A model generated the notes under the pieces. That model searched no databases, was not told the DNA's origin, and worked only from the letters and a program-made list of their open reading frames with translations. The translations under genes and the position numbers were made by a program. From an uncultured Alphaproteobacteria bacterium (GTDB taxonomy: Bacteria; Pseudomonadota; Alphaproteobacteria; HIMB59; GCA-002718135), in NCBI GenBank assembly GCA_902614375.1, contig CACMKZ010000004.1:64380-128379 (forward strand): DNA of 64,000 nucleotides. Direction: 5' to 3'. This document shows positions 17,264 through 29,898 of this stretch, piece after piece; the first letter of the stretch is position 1; the number at the start of each line of letters is the position of its first letter.

Positions 17264-17785
17264 GTGAAACGTTCTGAAAAAAAAGATTTTGTAAGTAATC
17301 TCAAGGAAGACTTTTCAAATGCTACTTCTGTTATTGTGGCTGAATATTCTGGGCTAACAGTTAATGAAACAGAGCAACTTAGAAAAGAAATGAGGGATAA
17401 TGGAGCAAAATTTAAAGTAACTAAGAACAGACTCACTAAACTTGCTATATCTGAAACTCAATTTAAAGATATTTCTGAGCTTTTCAAAGGCCCAACAGCA
17501 ATTGCTTACTCTGATGATGCAGTAGCACCAGCAAAAGTAGCAGTTAGCTTTGAGAAAAAATTTGAAAATTTTAAAATTATTGGTGGAGGTTATAATGGAG
17601 AGAAAATTGATAAAGAAAAAATTGATTTTCTTGCAAAATTACCTTCTTTAGATGAGTTAAGAGGAAAAATATTAGGACTAATTTCAGCGCCTGCTCAAAA
17701 GATAGCTTCAATTACAGCTGAACCTGGAGCACAAATCGCAAGATTAATTAGTTCTAACAGTAGCAATAAACAAGAGTCGAACTAG
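17264..17785 (+). CDS. rplJ: 50S ribosomal protein L10
   Basis: L10 anchors the L7/L12 stalk. I start it at the GTG at 17264, preceded by GAGG at 17255-17258, giving 173 residues that begin VKRSEKKDFV, as in other L10 proteins. A TTG 36 bases earlier is in frame but would put extra residues into the leader. The body has EYSGLTVNETEQLRKEMRDN and FKVTKNRL, both typical. The C-terminal helix that binds L7/L12 dimers runs from about residue 130. Expression is expected to be controlled by the L10 leader just upstream. Confidence 0.93.
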   Translation: MKRSEKKDFVSNLKEDFSNATSVIVAEYSGLTVNETEQLRKEMRDNGAKFKVTKNRLTKLAISETQFKDISELFKGPTAIAYSDDAVAPAKVAVSFEKKFENFKIIGGGYNGEKIDKEKIDFLAKLPSLDELRGKILGLISAPAQKIASITAEPGAQIARLISSNSSNKQESN

Positions 17786-17803
17786 GTAAATAAGGAGAAA
17801 TAA

Positions 17804-18181
17804 ATGGCTGATTTAAATAAAATTGTTGAAGATCTATCTTCTCTTACCGTTCTTGAGGCAGCTGAATTAAGTAAGTTGCTTGAAGATAAATGGGGAGTAT
17901 CTGCTGCTGCACCAGTAGCAGTTGCTGCAGCTCCAGCTGCAGGCGGTGGAGAATCTGCTGCAGAAGAGAAGACAGAATTTGATATTGAATTATCTGAATC
18001 TGGATCAAATAAAATTGCTGTTATTAAAGAGGTAAGAACTATTACTGGTCTTGGACTAAAAGAAGCAAAAGATCTAGTTGAAGGTGCGCCTAAACCACTT
18101 AAACAAGGGGTTAAAAAGGAAGAAGCTGAAGAAATGAAAAAAGCATTAGAAGCAGCTGGTGCTAAAGTTACATTAAAATAA
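17804..18181 (+). CDS. rplL: 50S ribosomal protein L7/L12
   Basis: The 125-residue acidic protein has an N-terminal dimerisation domain ([19 protein letters not shown]), an alanine-rich hinge (about residues 38-55), and the C-terminal factor-binding domain with [20 protein letters not shown]. It recruits translation GTPases. A clear AAGGAG ribosome site precedes its ATG, unlike most genes nearby, which fits the need for several copies per ribosome. Confidence 0.97.
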   Translation: MADLNKIVEDLSSLTVLEAAELSKLLEDKWGVSAAAPVAVAAAPAAGGGESAAEEKTEFDIELSESGSNKIAVIKEVRTITGLGLKEAKDLVEGAPKPLKQGVKKEEAEEMKKALEAAGAKVTLK

Positions 18182-18207
18182 ATTGTAGGCCTTAACAGGC
18201 CTACAAT
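18182..18207 (+). terminator. Perfect hairpin between rplL and rpoB (attenuator or processing site)
   Basis: ATTGTAGGCC (18182-18191) pairs perfectly with GGCCTACAAT (18198-18207) around a TTAACA loop, beginning at the last base of the rplL stop region. No T run follows, so full intrinsic termination is unlikely. In Escherichia coli the rplL-rpoB gap holds an attenuator and an RNase III site that lower rpoB expression relative to L7/L12, and a similar role is inferred here. Confidence 0.7.
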
Positions 18208-18234
18208 ATCTAAAATACAGATGAAGGAGAAAAA

Positions 18235-21200
18235 GTGAGCTTAGATCATATAAATTCAAAAAAAATTAGAAAATCTTTTGGGAAAATACCTCTTGTCACA
18301 TCCTTACCAAATTTAGTTGAGGTTCAAAAAAGATCATTCGATAGTTTTTTACAGCTTAAAATAGATCCTGAAAAAAGAGAGAGTATTGGGCTCCACGCAG
18401 TATTTAAATCAGTATTTCCAATTCATGATTATACTGAAAGAGCCACTGTTGATTACGTAAGCTATAACTTGGGTGTACCTAAATACGATGTTGAAGAATG
18501 CACACAAAGAGGAATGACATACGGCACCCCGCTTCTAGTTAACTTCAGACTTATCATTTGGGATATAGACGAGATAGCTGGAACAAAATCTGTAAGAGAT
18601 ATAAAAGAACAAGAAGTTTACATGGGAGACATCCCTTTAATGACAAAAAATGCAACCTTTGTTGTTAACGGAACAGAAAGAGTGGTAGTTAGTCAAATGC
18701 ACCGTTCACCAGGTGTTTTCTTTGATCACGATTATGGAAAAACTCATACTAGTGGTAAATATCTATTTAATGCTAGAATTATTCCTTATCGAGGTTCATG
18801 GTTAGATTTTGAACATGATGCAAAAAATAATATACATGCAAGAATTGATAGAAAAAGAAAATTTCCAGTAACAACACTTTTTAAGTGTTTACTAAGTAGT
18901 ATTTCAGAGAATTATTTAAAGGAATGTGAAGAAAATAAAATTGAACCTGATCCTAAAAGAATTTTAGGGATGACAGGTGAAGAAATACTTTCTTTATTCT
19001 ATGATAATGTTCAATATAAAAAAAATGAATATGGGTGGTCATTTAAAGAAGATCTAGCGTTTTTTAAAGGTAAAATTTTAAATTTCGATTTATTAGATTC
19101 AAAAAATGGTAAAATCATTTTATCTAAAGGAACAAAAGTAAATCAAAAAATAATTAATGATATTAAAAAGAAAAATATCTCAAACTTTACTATCAACCAA
19201 GAGTCTTTGTTCGGCCTTTTCTTATCATCAGATTTGATAGATGAAAAGACTGGTAAGATATATTTTGAAGCAGGATATGAAATAGATGAAACATTTCTAG
19301 AATTTATAAATGAAATTAAAATAAATAAACTTGATATTTTAAAAGCTGATAATATTGAAATCGGTTCATATATTAGAAATACTCTTCAATTAGATAAAGC
19401 TAGATCAAGGGAGGAAGCACTCTTTGAAATTTTCAAAATATTAAGACCAGGTGAACCTCCTACAATCGAAACAGCTGAAAATCTTTTTAAAAATTTATTT
19501 TTTAACGCAGATAGATATGATCTATCATCAGTTGGTAGATTAAAAATAAATGCAAAATTTAAAAAGGATACATCAATAGAACAAAGAGTACTTGATAAAG
19601 GAGATATTTTGGATGTTGTAAAGCATATGCATAACTTAATCGACGGTAAGGGTGAAATAGATGATATTGATCATCTTGCAAACAGAAGAGTGAGATCAGT
19701 TGGTGAGCTCTTAGAAAATCAATACAGAATAGGTTTGTTAAAAATGGATAGAGCCATAAAAGAACGACTAAGTTCTCTTGAAGTTGATAATATTATGCCA
19801 CAAGATATTGTTAATGCTAAACCAGTTGTAGCATCAATAAAAGAATTTTTTGGACTAAGTCAATTAAGTCAATTTATGGATCAGACTAATCCTCTAAGTG
19901 AAATCACTCACAAAAGAAGGGTTTCAGCATTGGGTCCAGGAGGACTAAATAGAGAAAGAGCAGGTTTTGAGGTAAGAGATGTACATCAGACACATTACGG
20001 AAGAATATGTCCAATTGAGACCCCTGAGGGAGCCAACATTGGCTTAATAAATAGTCTAGCTTCTTATTCTAGAATTAATAAATATGGTTTTATAGAAACT
20101 CCTTATCGTATAGTTAACTCTGGAAAAGTTACTGAAAAAGTAATTTATTTAAGTGCTATAGATGAGGAAGATTTTGTAATAGCACAAGCTAATGCTGAAA
20201 TTGATGCCAAGGGTAAATTCACAAACCAAATTGTTAGTTGTAGAAAAAATGGTGAATTTATAAACGTAGATATCGATACTATTGACTTAATGGATGTTTC
20301 ACCTCAACAATTAGTATCAGTTGCTTCTTCTTTAATACCATTTTTGGAAAATGACGATGCTAATAGGGCGCTTATGGGTTCTAATATGATGAGACAGGCA
20401 GTTCCATTAATAAAACCAAAAGCACCACTTGTTGGAACGGGTATGGAATATACAGTAGCAAATGATAGTGGTTCTACAATTGTTGCTAAAAGAGAAGGAA
20501 TTGTTGATCAATTAGATGCAAATAGAATTGTCATTAGAATTACCAATAAAAATGACAAAACTCTTAATAAAATAGACATTTATAATCTATCTAAATTTCA
20601 AAGATCTAATCAAAATACCTGCATTACACAAAGACCACTTGTAAATGTTGGTGACAAAGTATTAAAAAATCAAGTTATTGCTGATGGTCCAGCTACTGAT
20701 TTGGGAGAGTTGGCACTAGGAAGAAATGTTCTTGCAGCCTTCATGCCTTGGAACGGTTATAATTTTGAGGACTCTATTTTAATTTCAGAAAAAGTTGTTC
20801 AAGATGATGTGTTTACTTCAATTCATGTTGAAGAATTTGAGGTTATGTCAAGGGATACAAAATTAGGACCTGAAGAAATAACAAGAGATATTCCAAATGC
20901 CAGTGAAGAAATGTTGGTAAATTTGGATGAAACTGGAATTGTTTACGTAGGTGCAGAAGTTAATTCTGGAGATATTTTAGTTGGAAAAGTTACTCCAAAA
21001 GGAGAATCTCCAATGACACCAGAAGAAAAGTTATTAAGAGCTATTTTTGGTGAAAAAGCTGCTGATGTAAAAGACACTAGTCTAAGAGTACCTCCTGGAG
21101 TTAAAGGAACAATTGTTGAAATAAGAGTTTTCTCTAGAAGAGGAATTGAAAAAGATGAACGCGCTATAAGTATTGAGAATAATCAAATCGAGGCTATAGC

Positions 21201-22440
21201 TAGAGATAGAGATGATGAACTTAAAATACTTGAAAAAAGTTTTGGTAATCATCTTAGAGATCTTTTAAGTAATCAAACCTTCGTTTCTGGGAGTGATGTA
21301 TTAACAAAAAATACAGAGATAAAATATGAACTAATTGAAAAATTGAACTTAAATGAACTTCTTAAAATTAATATTTCTGATCAGAAAAAAACTGATCAAA
21401 TAGATTCTTTAGTAAAAAACTATGAAAATCAACTAGGCAACATCAATCAAAAGTTTGAGAATAAAATTGATAAAATTCAAAGTGGTGATGAATTATTGCC
21501 TGGAGTATTAAAGTTAATAAAAGTCTTCATTTCTGTTAAACGTAAACTTCAACCAGGAGATAAAATGGCTGGTAGACATGGTAACAAAGGTGTTATTTCC
21601 AAAATTTGTCCTGTTGAAGATATGCCTTATCTCGAAGATGGAACGCCAGTGGATATAGTTTTAAACCCTTTAGGCGTACCTAGTAGAATGAATATAGGTC
21701 AAATTTTAGAAACACACCTTGGCTGGGCTTCTGCATCATTAGGGAGACAAGTAAATCATATGATAAAAAAAATTCAGTCTGAAGGTCAAACTAATGATCT
21801 AAGAAATAAACTTTTGGATATCTATGATTTAAATGATCATCAGAAAATTATCAAAAGTATGAATGATGATGAAATTTTAGAACTTGGAAACAATTTAAAA
21901 GATGGTATACCTTTTTCGACTCCAGTATTTGATGGTGCAAAAGAAAAAGATATTACAAACCTATTAGAGCAATCAGGTGTCTCTAATACGGGACAAGAAA
22001 TATTATACGATGGAATAACTGGTCAAAAATTTGAAAGACCTGTAACAGTTGGATACATGTACATGCTGAAATTACATCATTTAGTAGATGAAAAAATCCA
22101 TGCTAGATCAATAGGACCTTACAGTTTAGTAACGCAACAACCTCTAGGTGGAAAGGCTCAATTCGGCGGCCAAAGATTTGGTGAAATGGAAGTATGGGCT
22201 CTAGAAGCTTATGGTGCAGCGTATACGCTTCAAGAAATGTTAACTATTAAATCTGATGATGTTGCAGGAAGAACTAAAGTTTATGAATCAATTGTAAAAG
22301 GAGACAATAACTTTGAATCTGGTACCCCTGAGTCATTCAACGTAATGGTAAAAGAATTAAGATCACTTGGTCTAAATTTAGATTTTAAAGAAAATCTAAA
22401 AGAAAATAATGTAACTAACTTAATAGGTTCCAATGAATAA
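18235..22440 (+). CDS. rpoB: DNA-directed RNA polymerase beta subunit
   Basis: The 1401-residue protein starts at GTG after an AAGGAG site. It carries the full set of beta motifs: the rifampicin region [72 protein letters not shown] and [13 protein letters not shown]. The C-terminal [20 protein letters not shown] completes the match. The rifampicin-pocket residues look wild type by eye. Its stop overlaps rpoC by eight bases. Confidence 0.98.
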   Translation: MSLDHINSKKIRKSFGKIPLVTSLPNLVEVQKRSFDSFLQLKIDPEKRESIGLHAVFKSVFPIHDYTERATVDYVSYNLGVPKYDVEECTQRGMTYGTPLLVNFRLIIWDIDEIAGTKSVRDIKEQEVYMGDIPLMTKNATFVVNGTERVVVSQMHRSPGVFFDHDYGKTHTSGKYLFNARIIPYRGSWLDFEHDAKNNIHARIDRKRKFPVTTLFKCLLSSISENYLKECEENKIEPDPKRILGMTGEEILSLFYDNVQYKKNEYGWSFKEDLAFFKGKILNFDLLDSKNGKIILSKGTKVNQKIINDIKKKNISNFTINQESLFGLFLSSDLIDEKTGKIYFEAGYEIDETFLEFINEIKINKLDILKADNIEIGSYIRNTLQLDKARSREEALFEIFKILRPGEPPTIETAENLFKNLFFNADRYDLSSVGRLKINAKFKKDTSIEQRVLDKGDILDVVKHMHNLIDGKGEIDDIDHLANRRVRSVGELLENQYRIGLLKMDRAIKERLSSLEVDNIMPQDIVNAKPVVASIKEFFGLSQLSQFMDQTNPLSEITHKRRVSALGPGGLNRERAGFEVRDVHQTHYGRICPIETPEGANIGLINSLASYSRINKYGFIETPYRIVNSGKVTEKVIYLSAIDEEDFVIAQANAEIDAKGKFTNQIVSCRKNGEFINVDIDTIDLMDVSPQQLVSVASSLIPFLENDDANRALMGSNMMRQAVPLIKPKAPLVGTGMEYTVANDSGSTIVAKREGIVDQLDANRIVIRITNKNDKTLNKIDIYNLSKFQRSNQNTCITQRPLVNVGDKVLKNQVIADGPATDLGELALGRNVLAAFMPWNGYNFEDSILISEKVVQDDVFTSIHVEEFEVMSRDTKLGPEEITRDIPNASEEMLVNLDETGIVYVGAEVNSGDILVGKVTPKGESPMTPEEKLLRAIFGEKAADVKDTSLRVPPGVKGTIVEIRVFSRRGIEKDERAISIENNQIEAIARDRDDELKILEKSFGNHLRDLLSNQTFVSGSDVLTKNTEIKYELIEKLNLNELLKINISDQKKTDQIDSLVKNYENQLGNINQKFENKIDKIQSGDELLPGVLKLIKVFISVKRKLQPGDKMAGRHGNKGVISKICPVEDMPYLEDGTPVDIVLNPLGVPSRMNIGQILETHLGWASASLGRQVNHMIKKIQSEGQTNDLRNKLLDIYDLNDHQKIIKSMNDDEILELGNNLKDGIPFSTPVFDGAKEKDITNLLEQSGVSNTGQEILYDGITGQKFERPVTVGYMYMLKLHHLVDEKIHARSIGPYSLVTQQPLGGKAQFGGQRFGEMEVWALEAYGAAYTLQEMLTIKSDDVAGRTKVYESIVKGDNNFESGTPESFNVMVKELRSLGLNLDFKENLKENNVTNLIGSNE

Positions 22441-25400
22441 AGAATTAACAAATATATTTAATCAAAATCTTGGTGTTCAAAATTTTAATAGTCTTAAAAT
22501 TTCTATAGCAAGTCCTGAAGATATAAGGTCTTGGTCTTTTGGAGAGATTAAAAAACCTGAGACAATAAATTATAGAACTTTCAAACCGGAAAAAGATGGA
22601 CTTTTTTGTTCAAGAATTTTTGGCCCTGTAAAAGATTATGAATGTTTATGTGGAAAATATAAAAGAATGAAATTTAGAGGCATAATATGTGAGAAATGTG
22701 GTGTTGAAGTCACCCTTTCAAAAGTAAGAAGAGATAGAATGGGTCATATAGAGTTAGCTGCACCTGTATCTCATATTTGGTTCATGAAATCATTACCAAG
22801 TAGAATTGCAACACTATTAGATATGACAATAAAAAATCTTGAAAAAGTTTTGTACTTTGAACAATTCATTGTTGTTGAGCCTGGATTAACCGACCTTAAT
22901 AAAGGTGATATTATTTCTGAAGAACAATACATAGACTATCAAGATGAATATGGCGAAGACTCTTTTAGTGCTGCTATAGGAGCAGAAGCTATAGAGCAAA
23001 TGCTTTTAAGTATTGATTTACAAGCTGATTACAATCAACTTAAAATAGATTTAACCGAAACTAAATCAGAACTTAAGAAAACTAAAATAACTAAAAGATT
23101 AAAGTTAATTGAATCCTTTTTAGTTTCTAAGAATAAACCTGAATGGATGATCATGAGGGTACTTCCAGTCATACCGCCTGAGTTAAGACCTTTAGTTCCA
23201 CTTGACGGTGGAAGATTTGCTACCAGTGATTTGAATGATTTATATAGAAGAGTTATAAATAGAAATAATAGGTTAAAAAGATTAATAGATCTTAGAGCAC
23301 CTGATATCATTATTAGAAATGAAAAAAGAATGCTCCAAGAATCAGTTGACGCTCTCTTTGATAACGGAAGAAGAGGAAGAGTTATTACTTCAACAAATAA
23401 AAGACCTCTTAAATCGTTATCAGATATGTTAAAAGGTAAACAAGGAAGATTTAGGCAAAACTTACTTGGTAAAAGAGTAGATTATTCTGGAAGATCTGTA
23501 ATTGTTGTAGGGCCTAATCTCAAATTACATCAGTGCGGCATACCGAAGAAAATGGCACTAGAATTATTTAAACCATTTATATTTCATAAACTTGATATTT
23601 ATGGTTGGGCAAATACAATAAAAGCTGCCAAAAAACTTGTAGAAAAAGAAGATCCAAGGGTATGGGATATTCTAGAAGAAGTTATCAGAGAACATCCTAT
23701 TCTACTTAACAGAGCGCCAACTTTACATAGGTTAGGTATTCAAGCCTTTGAACCAATTTTAGTCGAAGGTAAATCAATCCAATTACATCCATTGGTGTGC
23801 ACAGCTTTTAATGCTGACTTTGATGGTGATCAAATGGCAGTTCATGTTCCATTAAGTCTTGAAGCTCAGCTTGAAGCAAGAGTACTGATGATGAGTACAA
23901 ATAACATTTTACATCCTGCAAGCGGGAAACCAATTATTGTTCCTTCTCAAGATATTATTTTAGGAATTTACTATTTATCAATAATTAGAGAAAAACAAAT
24001 TGGAGAGGGACGAAATTTTCTTGATTTAAATGAAATATTAAAAGCATTAGAAAACAATGACATTACACTTCATTCAAAAATTATAGCAAGAGTAGAAACA
24101 TCTGAAGGAAACTTGTTAAAAATTGAAACCACTCCAGGAAGAATGATATTAGGAAATATTTTACCAAAGAATAAAAATATAAATTATGAAATGATAAATA
24201 AAGTTCTTACAAAAAAGGAAGTTAGTAACATTATTGATACAGTCTATAGATTTTGTGGACAGAAAGAAACTGTCCTCTTTGCCGATCATATTATGCAAAT
24301 TGGATTTAAATATGCTGCAATAGCTGGTATTTCATTTGGTAAAGATGATCTTATAATTCCATCTGATAAAAACGAACTTTTAAATACTACACAGTTAAAA
24401 GTTCAAGAATATGAAGACCAATATCAAGATGGACTTATTACTCAAGGTGAGAAATATAATAAAGTAGTTGATGCCTGGTCAGAGTGTACCAATAGAGTTG
24501 CTGATAAAATGTTAGATGTAATTTCAACCCCTTCGGATGATCAACCTGTTAATTCTGTTTATATGATGGCACATTCTGGTGCTAGAGGCTCTGCAGCTCA
24601 ATTAAAGCAATTATCTGGTATGAGAGGATTAATGGCAAAGCCATCTGGAGAAATTATTGAAAACCCAATAAAATCAAATTTTAAAGAAGGGTTATCTGTT
24701 CTCGAATACTTTACATCTACTCACGGAGCACGAAAAGGATTAGCTGATACAGCTCTAAAAACTGCAAGTAGTGGTTATTTGACTAGACGATTAGTTGACG
24801 TAGCACAGGATGCAGTTATCAGAGAACACGATTGTGGTACTAAAAAGGGAGTAGTTGTAGAAGAGATCGTTGAATCTGGAAATATAACATCACCCCTCAC
24901 AGAGAGAGTTTTAGGAAGAACACCGGTTGAAGATGTTTTAGATGAAAATAACCAAATAGTTGTCAAAGCTGGTGAAATTATAGCAGAAAAACATTTAGAC
25001 CCAATATCTAAGATGGGTCTTAGATCTCTGAAAATAAGATCCGTACTAACCTGTGAGACAGAAGATGGTATTTGTTCAATATGTTATGGAAGAGATTTGG
25101 CAAGGGGTACTGCAGTAAATATTGGAGAAGCTGTAGGAATAATTGCAGCTCAATCAATTGGAGAACCCGGCACTCAACTTACAATGAGAACTTTTCATAT
25201 AGGGGGAGCAGCTAGCTCTTCAGTAGAACAGTCCAATGCTACCGCGCCTTTACCTGGTATAGTTAAACTAGAAAATATAAAAATTATTGAAGACCGCTTT
25301 AAGAATAAGATAGTTTTAAGTAGAAATGGTAAAATTATTATAACTGATGATAGTACTGAAAAATATTCATCAAATATTCCATTTGGTTCGAAACTTTTAG

Positions 25401-26551
25401 TTACTGATGGAGATAAAGTTGAAGGTAATCAAACTCTTGCTGAATGGGATCCATATACTTTACCAATAATAGCCGAAAGAAACGGATATGTTAAATATTT
25501 AGACTTGAAGCAAGGTATTTCTTTTAGAGAATCAATCGATGATACAACAGGTATTTCAAGTAAAATAGTTATAGATTGGAGTCAAAATCTTAAAAGTAAA
25601 AACTTCAAACCAGCAATAAATATTTCAGAACAGTTATCTGACGATGATATAGATAAAGAAAATTTTAGTAACTATCCTATGTCTATTGACTCAATCTTAA
25701 GTGTTGAAGATGGTCAAGAAGTTACAGCCGGCCAAGTCATTGCAAGGATACCTAAAGAGTCATCAAAAACTAAGGATATAACCGGAGGTTTGCCAAGAGT
25801 TGCGGAACTTTTTGAGGCAAGAAAACCAAAAGACCCAGCAATAATGTGTGAGATAGATGGAAAAATATCGTTTGGTAAAGATTACAAAAATAAAAGAAGA
25901 GTGATAATCACTTCATTGGATGAAAAAGATACTTTTGAGATATTAATCCCAAGATCAAAATATTTAAATGTTCAAGAAGATGATTTTGTCAAGAAAGGTG
26001 ATATACTTGTTGAAGGTACACCAGTACCTCACGATATTTTAAGGATTTTAGGTATCGAAGAACTTGCTAGATATTTGGTTAGAGAAGTTCAATCAGTTTA
26101 TAAGCTTCAGGGTGTTTATATAAATGACAAACATATTGAGACAATTGCCAGACAAATGCTTCAAAAGGTTACCATCAAAGAACCAGGTGATTCTAACCTT
26201 ATAACTGGTGAACAACAACAGAGAAGAGACATTATAAAACTGAACAAGTTACTTAATAAAGAAGGTAAAAAAGAAGTTTCATATGAACCAATTTTACTTG
26301 GAATTACTAAAGCCAGTCTTCAAACTAGTTCATTCATCTCCGCGGCTTCTTTTCAGGAAACGACAAAAGTTTTAACTGATGCAGCTACGCTTGGAAAAAT
26401 TGATACTCTAAATGGTCTTAAAGAAAATGTAATAGTTGGTAGGTTAATACCAGCAGGTACAGGTAAAATGACTACAGATTATGAAAATATAGCTTTTGAG
26501 AGAGATAATGAAATAATTGAGAAAAATCAGTCAGAAATTACAGAAAATTAG
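22433..26551 (+). CDS. rpoC: DNA-directed RNA polymerase beta' subunit
   Basis: The 1372-residue subunit has the N-terminal zinc ribbon ([20 protein letters not shown]), the lid and rudder region, the catalytic [12 protein letters not shown] with three magnesium-binding aspartates, the trigger loop region, and a second zinc site ([16 protein letters not shown]). Length is close to that of Escherichia coli. Translation probably depends on rpoB because the start lies within the rpoB coding end. No obvious strong terminator follows it. Confidence 0.98.
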   Translation: MNKELTNIFNQNLGVQNFNSLKISIASPEDIRSWSFGEIKKPETINYRTFKPEKDGLFCSRIFGPVKDYECLCGKYKRMKFRGIICEKCGVEVTLSKVRRDRMGHIELAAPVSHIWFMKSLPSRIATLLDMTIKNLEKVLYFEQFIVVEPGLTDLNKGDIISEEQYIDYQDEYGEDSFSAAIGAEAIEQMLLSIDLQADYNQLKIDLTETKSELKKTKITKRLKLIESFLVSKNKPEWMIMRVLPVIPPELRPLVPLDGGRFATSDLNDLYRRVINRNNRLKRLIDLRAPDIIIRNEKRMLQESVDALFDNGRRGRVITSTNKRPLKSLSDMLKGKQGRFRQNLLGKRVDYSGRSVIVVGPNLKLHQCGIPKKMALELFKPFIFHKLDIYGWANTIKAAKKLVEKEDPRVWDILEEVIREHPILLNRAPTLHRLGIQAFEPILVEGKSIQLHPLVCTAFNADFDGDQMAVHVPLSLEAQLEARVLMMSTNNILHPASGKPIIVPSQDIILGIYYLSIIREKQIGEGRNFLDLNEILKALENNDITLHSKIIARVETSEGNLLKIETTPGRMILGNILPKNKNINYEMINKVLTKKEVSNIIDTVYRFCGQKETVLFADHIMQIGFKYAAIAGISFGKDDLIIPSDKNELLNTTQLKVQEYEDQYQDGLITQGEKYNKVVDAWSECTNRVADKMLDVISTPSDDQPVNSVYMMAHSGARGSAAQLKQLSGMRGLMAKPSGEIIENPIKSNFKEGLSVLEYFTSTHGARKGLADTALKTASSGYLTRRLVDVAQDAVIREHDCGTKKGVVVEEIVESGNITSPLTERVLGRTPVEDVLDENNQIVVKAGEIIAEKHLDPISKMGLRSLKIRSVLTCETEDGICSICYGRDLARGTAVNIGEAVGIIAAQSIGEPGTQLTMRTFHIGGAASSSVEQSNATAPLPGIVKLENIKIIEDRFKNKIVLSRNGKIIITDDSTEKYSSNIPFGSKLLVTDGDKVEGNQTLAEWDPYTLPIIAERNGYVKYLDLKQGISFRESIDDTTGISSKIVIDWSQNLKSKNFKPAINISEQLSDDDIDKENFSNYPMSIDSILSVEDGQEVTAGQVIARIPKESSKTKDITGGLPRVAELFEARKPKDPAIMCEIDGKISFGKDYKNKRRVIITSLDEKDTFEILIPRSKYLNVQEDDFVKKGDILVEGTPVPHDILRILGIEELARYLVREVQSVYKLQGVYINDKHIETIARQMLQKVTIKEPGDSNLITGEQQQRRDIIKLNKLLNKEGKKEVSYEPILLGITKASLQTSSFISAASFQETTKVLTDAATLGKIDTLNGLKENVIVGRLIPAGTGKMTTDYENIAFERDNEIIEKNQSEITEN

Positions 26552-26571
26552 TAAATTTTGCTTATATCTGC

Positions 26572-26600
26572 TTGACTTTATTCCAATCAATTAATAAAGA
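26572..26600 (+). promoter_or_regulatory. Candidate promoter of the rpsL-rpsG-fusA-S10 transcript
   Basis: TTGACT (26572-26577) and TAAAGA (26595-26600) are separated by 17 bases in the 107-base gap after rpoC. The -35 box is good and the -10 box weak. Just after it, GACCCCTA and TAGAGGTC can form an imperfect stem (about 26598-26624), perhaps part of a leader RNA. The rpsL ATG at 26659 follows an AAAGGA site. Confidence 0.45.
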
Positions 26601-26658
26601 CCCCTACGATTTGTTAGAGGTCGTGGATTAACTTCCAAACACTTAACTAAAGGACTAT

Positions 26659-27030
26659 ATGCCAACTATTAACCAGCTTGTTAGAAAAGGTAGATCAACA
26701 GTAAAAAAAAGGAACAAAGTTCCTGCCTTAGAAAAAAGTCCTCAAAAAAGAGGAGTTTGTACAAGAGTTTACACAACTACACCAAAGAAACCTAACTCAG
26801 CACTAAGAAAAGTAGCTAGAGTAAAGTTAACAAATGGACAAGAAGTATCTGCATATATTCCTGGGGAGGGACACAATCTTCAAGAGCACTCAGTTGTATT
26901 AATAAGAGGTGGTAGAGTTAAGGATCTTCCGGGTGTAAGATACCATATATTAAGAGGAACTCTCGATACACAAGGAGTTTCATCAAGAAAACAAAGAAGA
27001 TCTCTTTATGGAGCAAAACGTCCTAAATAA
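26659..27030 (+). CDS. rpsL: 30S ribosomal protein S12
   Basis: The 123-residue decoding-centre protein has [16 protein letters not shown] at its N terminus and the conserved loop [18 protein letters not shown], which contains the lysine where streptomycin resistance arises (wild type here). [20 protein letters not shown] follows. Only two bases separate it from rpsG. Confidence 0.98.
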   Translation: MPTINQLVRKGRSTVKKRNKVPALEKSPQKRGVCTRVYTTTPKKPNSALRKVARVKLTNGQEVSAYIPGEGHNLQEHSVVLIRGGRVKDLPGVRYHILRGTLDTQGVSSRKQRRSLYGAKRPK

Positions 27031-27032
27031 TT

Positions 27033-27503
27033 ATGTCAAGAAGAAGAGCAGCAGAAAAGAGAACAATTTTACCTGATCATAAATATAAAGATCTAGTACT
27101 AGCTAAATTTATGAACAGAATTATGCTTGATGGCAAAAAATCAACTTCTGAAAAAATTGTTTATGGTGCCTTTGATATAGTTTCAAACAAAACAGATAAA
27201 GCACCTATTGAATTTTTTCATGAAGCATTAAACAATGTAAAACCTGCATTAGAAGTAAGATCTAGAAGAGTAGGAGGAGCAACCTACCAAGTACCTATGG
27301 AGGTCCGTCCAAAAAGAGCTCAAACACTTGCTATGAAATGGATAGTTGATTCTGCAGTTAAAAGAAATGAAAAAACCATGAAAGAAAGAGTAGCAAATGA
27401 AATAATAGACGCATTTAATAACAAAGGAAATGCAGTAAAAAAAAGAGAAGAGACACACAAGATGGCTGATGCCAACCGCGCCTTCTCTCATTTTAGATGG
27501 TAA
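27033..27503 (+). CDS. rpsG: 30S ribosomal protein S7
   Basis: The 156-residue protein matches S7 throughout, with [10 protein letters not shown] at the start, [13 protein letters not shown], and the beta-hairpin [20 protein letters not shown]. It ends in [14 protein letters not shown]7 nucleates the 30S head and in some bacteria represses the str operon. fusA begins seven bases after its stop. Confidence 0.98.
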   Translation: MSRRRAAEKRTILPDHKYKDLVLAKFMNRIMLDGKKSTSEKIVYGAFDIVSNKTDKAPIEFFHEALNNVKPALEVRSRRVGGATYQVPMEVRPKRAQTLAMKWIVDSAVKRNEKTMKERVANEIIDAFNNKGNAVKKREETHKMADANRAFSHFRW

Positions 27504-27510
27504 AATAACT

Positions 27511-29589
27511 ATGACAAGATCTCATCAATTAACTAAATATAGAAATATCGGTATCATGGCCCATATAGATGCTGGTAAAACCACAACTACAGAAAGAATA
27601 TTATACTATACAGGTAAATCTCACAAAATAGGAGAGGTTCACGACGGTGCTGCAACAATGGATTGGATGGAGCAAGAACAAGAAAGAGGCATTACAATAA
27701 CTTCTGCTGCAACAACTTGTTTCTGGAAAGATCATCGCATAAATATAATTGATACTCCTGGTCACGTAGATTTCACGATTGAAGTCGAGAGATCATTAAA
27801 AGTATTAGACGGGGCAGTTGCTGTTTTTGATGGAGTTGCTGGTGTTGAACCACAGTCAGAAACTGTTTGGCGACAAGCTGATAAATACAAAGTTCCTCGT
27901 ATGTGTTTTGTAAATAAACTTGATAGAACTGGAGCTAACTTCTTTATGTGCGTTGACATGATTTCAGATCGTTTGGGATCATATCCACTTGTTACACAGT
28001 TACCAATAGGAATTGAAAGTAGTCTAAAAGGAGTAGTAGATTTAGTAAATAATAAAGCAATAATTTGGCAAGATGAAAGCCTAGGAGCTAAATTTGACAT
28101 TGTCGACATACCATCAGAGTTGAAAGAACAATCTGACGAATACAGATTAAAACTCATTGAAAAAGCTGTTGAAGAAGATGACTCGATAATGGAAAAATAT
28201 CTTGAAGGTAACGAACCTACTGCCGAAGAACTGAAATTCTGCATTAGAAAAGGAACTTTAAAAGGTTCATTTGTACCAGTGCTTACTGGTTCAGCATTCA
28301 AAAATAAAGGGGTACAACCTCTCTTAGATGCTGTCATTGATTATATGCCATCTCCTACTGATGTAGCAAGTGTAAAGGGAGTAGATGTTGATGATGATAC
28401 TAAAGAGTTAACTAGGAAATGTGAAGATAATGAGCCATTCAGTGCATTAGCTTTTAAAATTATGACTGACCCTTTTGTTGGAAGCTTAACTTTTGCAAGG
28501 ATATACTCGGGCTCAATTAACACTAAAGATTCAGTTTTAAATTCAAATTCAGGCAAAAAAGAAAATATAGGCAGAATGTTATTGATGCATGCAAACAATA
28601 GAGAAGAAATAAAAACTGCAAACGCTGGTGATATTGTAGCTTTAGTAGGGTTAAAGGACGTAACAACAGGAGAAACTTTGTGCGCTTCAGATAATCCAAT
28701 AGTTTTAGAAAAAATGGACTTTCCTGATCCAGTAATAGAGGTTGCAGTTGAACCTAAGACTAAAGTTGATCATGAAAAGATGGGTCAGGCTCTTGGAAGA
28801 CTTGCTCAGGAAGACCCTAGTTTTAGAGTTACAACTGATCATGAAAGTGGACAAACAATTATTAAAGGTATGGGTGAGCTACATTTAGAAATACTTGTTG
28901 ATCGAATGAAAAGAGAGTTTAAAGTTGAAGCAAATGTTGGTGCTCCACAAGTTGCATACAGAGAAACAATTTCAAATTCTTACGACGTAGATTATACTCA
29001 CAAAAAACAATCAGGTGGAGCTGGTCAGTTTGCAAGAGTAAAAATAAAATTTGAACCAGGTAAACCAGGTAGTGGTTATGAATTTATAAATCAAATTAAA
29101 GGTGGAAACATTCCTACAGAACACATTCCTGGTGTTGAAAAAGGTTTAGTAGCCCAGCAGCAAACTGGTGTTATAGCTGGCTTTCCTTGTATAGACTTTA
29201 AAGCTACCTTATATGATGGTGCTTATCACGATGTTGATTCTAGTGTTTTAGCATTTGAGATCGCTGCAAGAGCAGCATTTAGAGAGGGTATATCAAAAGC
29301 AAGTCCAGTCTTACTAGAGCCCATGATGAAAGTTGAAGTTGTTACCCCTGAGGAGTATATGGGTGATGTGATTGGTGATCTCAATAGTAGAAGGGGCCAA
29401 GTACAAGAAATGTCCACCAGAGGTAACGCTAATGTAGTTGATGCAATGGTCCCGCTTGCAAATATGTTTGGTTATGTAAATAATTTGAGATCACTATCTC
29501 AAGGTAGAGCAAACTACACTATGCAATTTGATCACTATGAAGAAGTTCCATCAAACGTTGCCGAAGAAGTAAAGGCGAAATTGGCATAA
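27511..29589 (+). CDS. fusA: Elongation factor G
   Basis: EF-G drives translocation. I start it at the ATG at 27511 ([20 protein letters not shown]), giving 692 residues. An upstream in-frame ATG at 27469 would overlap rpsG and add residues not found in the family. The G domain has [40 protein letters not shown] and NKLDRTGA. Domain IV has [12 protein letters not shown] and domain [18 protein letters not shown]. It joins rpsJ by a TAATG overlap, with no tuf gene between. Confidence 0.97.
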   Translation: MTRSHQLTKYRNIGIMAHIDAGKTTTTERILYYTGKSHKIGEVHDGAATMDWMEQEQERGITITSAATTCFWKDHRINIIDTPGHVDFTIEVERSLKVLDGAVAVFDGVAGVEPQSETVWRQADKYKVPRMCFVNKLDRTGANFFMCVDMISDRLGSYPLVTQLPIGIESSLKGVVDLVNNKAIIWQDESLGAKFDIVDIPSELKEQSDEYRLKLIEKAVEEDDSIMEKYLEGNEPTAEELKFCIRKGTLKGSFVPVLTGSAFKNKGVQPLLDAVIDYMPSPTDVASVKGVDVDDDTKELTRKCEDNEPFSALAFKIMTDPFVGSLTFARIYSGSINTKDSVLNSNSGKKENIGRMLLMHANNREEIKTANAGDIVALVGLKDVTTGETLCASDNPIVLEKMDFPDPVIEVAVEPKTKVDHEKMGQALGRLAQEDPSFRVTTDHESGQTIIKGMGELHLEILVDRMKREFKVEANVGAPQVAYRETISNSYDVDYTHKKQSGGAGQFARVKIKFEPGKPGSGYEFINQIKGGNIPTEHIPGVEKGLVAQQQTGVIAGFPCIDFKATLYDGAYHDVDSSVLAFEIAARAAFREGISKASPVLLEPMMKVEVVTPEEYMGDVIGDLNSRRGQVQEMSTRGNANVVDAMVPLANMFGYVNNLRSLSQGRANYTMQFDHYEEVPSNVAEEVKAKLA

Positions 29590-29897
29590 TGGACAATCAA
29601 AATATAAGAATTAGACTTAGGGGTTATGATAATTCACTTTTGGACACTAGTACACAAGATATAATTAATACCGCAAAAAGAACAGGAGCAAAAGTTAAAG
29701 GACCTATCCCTTTACCTACAAGATTCGAAAGATTTACTGTTAACAAATCACCACATATCGATAAAAAAAGTAGAGATCAACTTGAGATAAGAACTCATAA
29801 TAGACTATTAGACATAATTGACCCAACTCCTCAGACTGTTGATGCATTGATGAAACTAGACCTATCCGCAGGTGTAGAAGTGGATATTAAGATTTAA
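29589..29897 (+). CDS. rpsJ: 30S ribosomal protein S10
   Basis: The 102-residue protein contains [33 protein letters not shown] and RTHNRLLDI, all diagnostic of S10 (NusE), which also bridges the ribosome and NusG. Its ATG shares one base with the fusA stop, so the str and S10 operons are merged here. Confidence 0.98.
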   Translation: MDNQNIRIRLRGYDNSLLDTSTQDIINTAKRTGAKVKGPIPLPTRFERFTVNKSPHIDKKSRDQLEIRTHNRLLDIIDPTPQTVDALMKLDLSAGVEVDIKI

Positions 29898-29898
29898 T

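Noticed and set aside
27762-28337. Open frame of 191 codons on the minus strand
   Set aside because: It lies fully opposite fusA, has a serine- and threonine-rich composition typical of antisense frames, and no motif or ribosome site.
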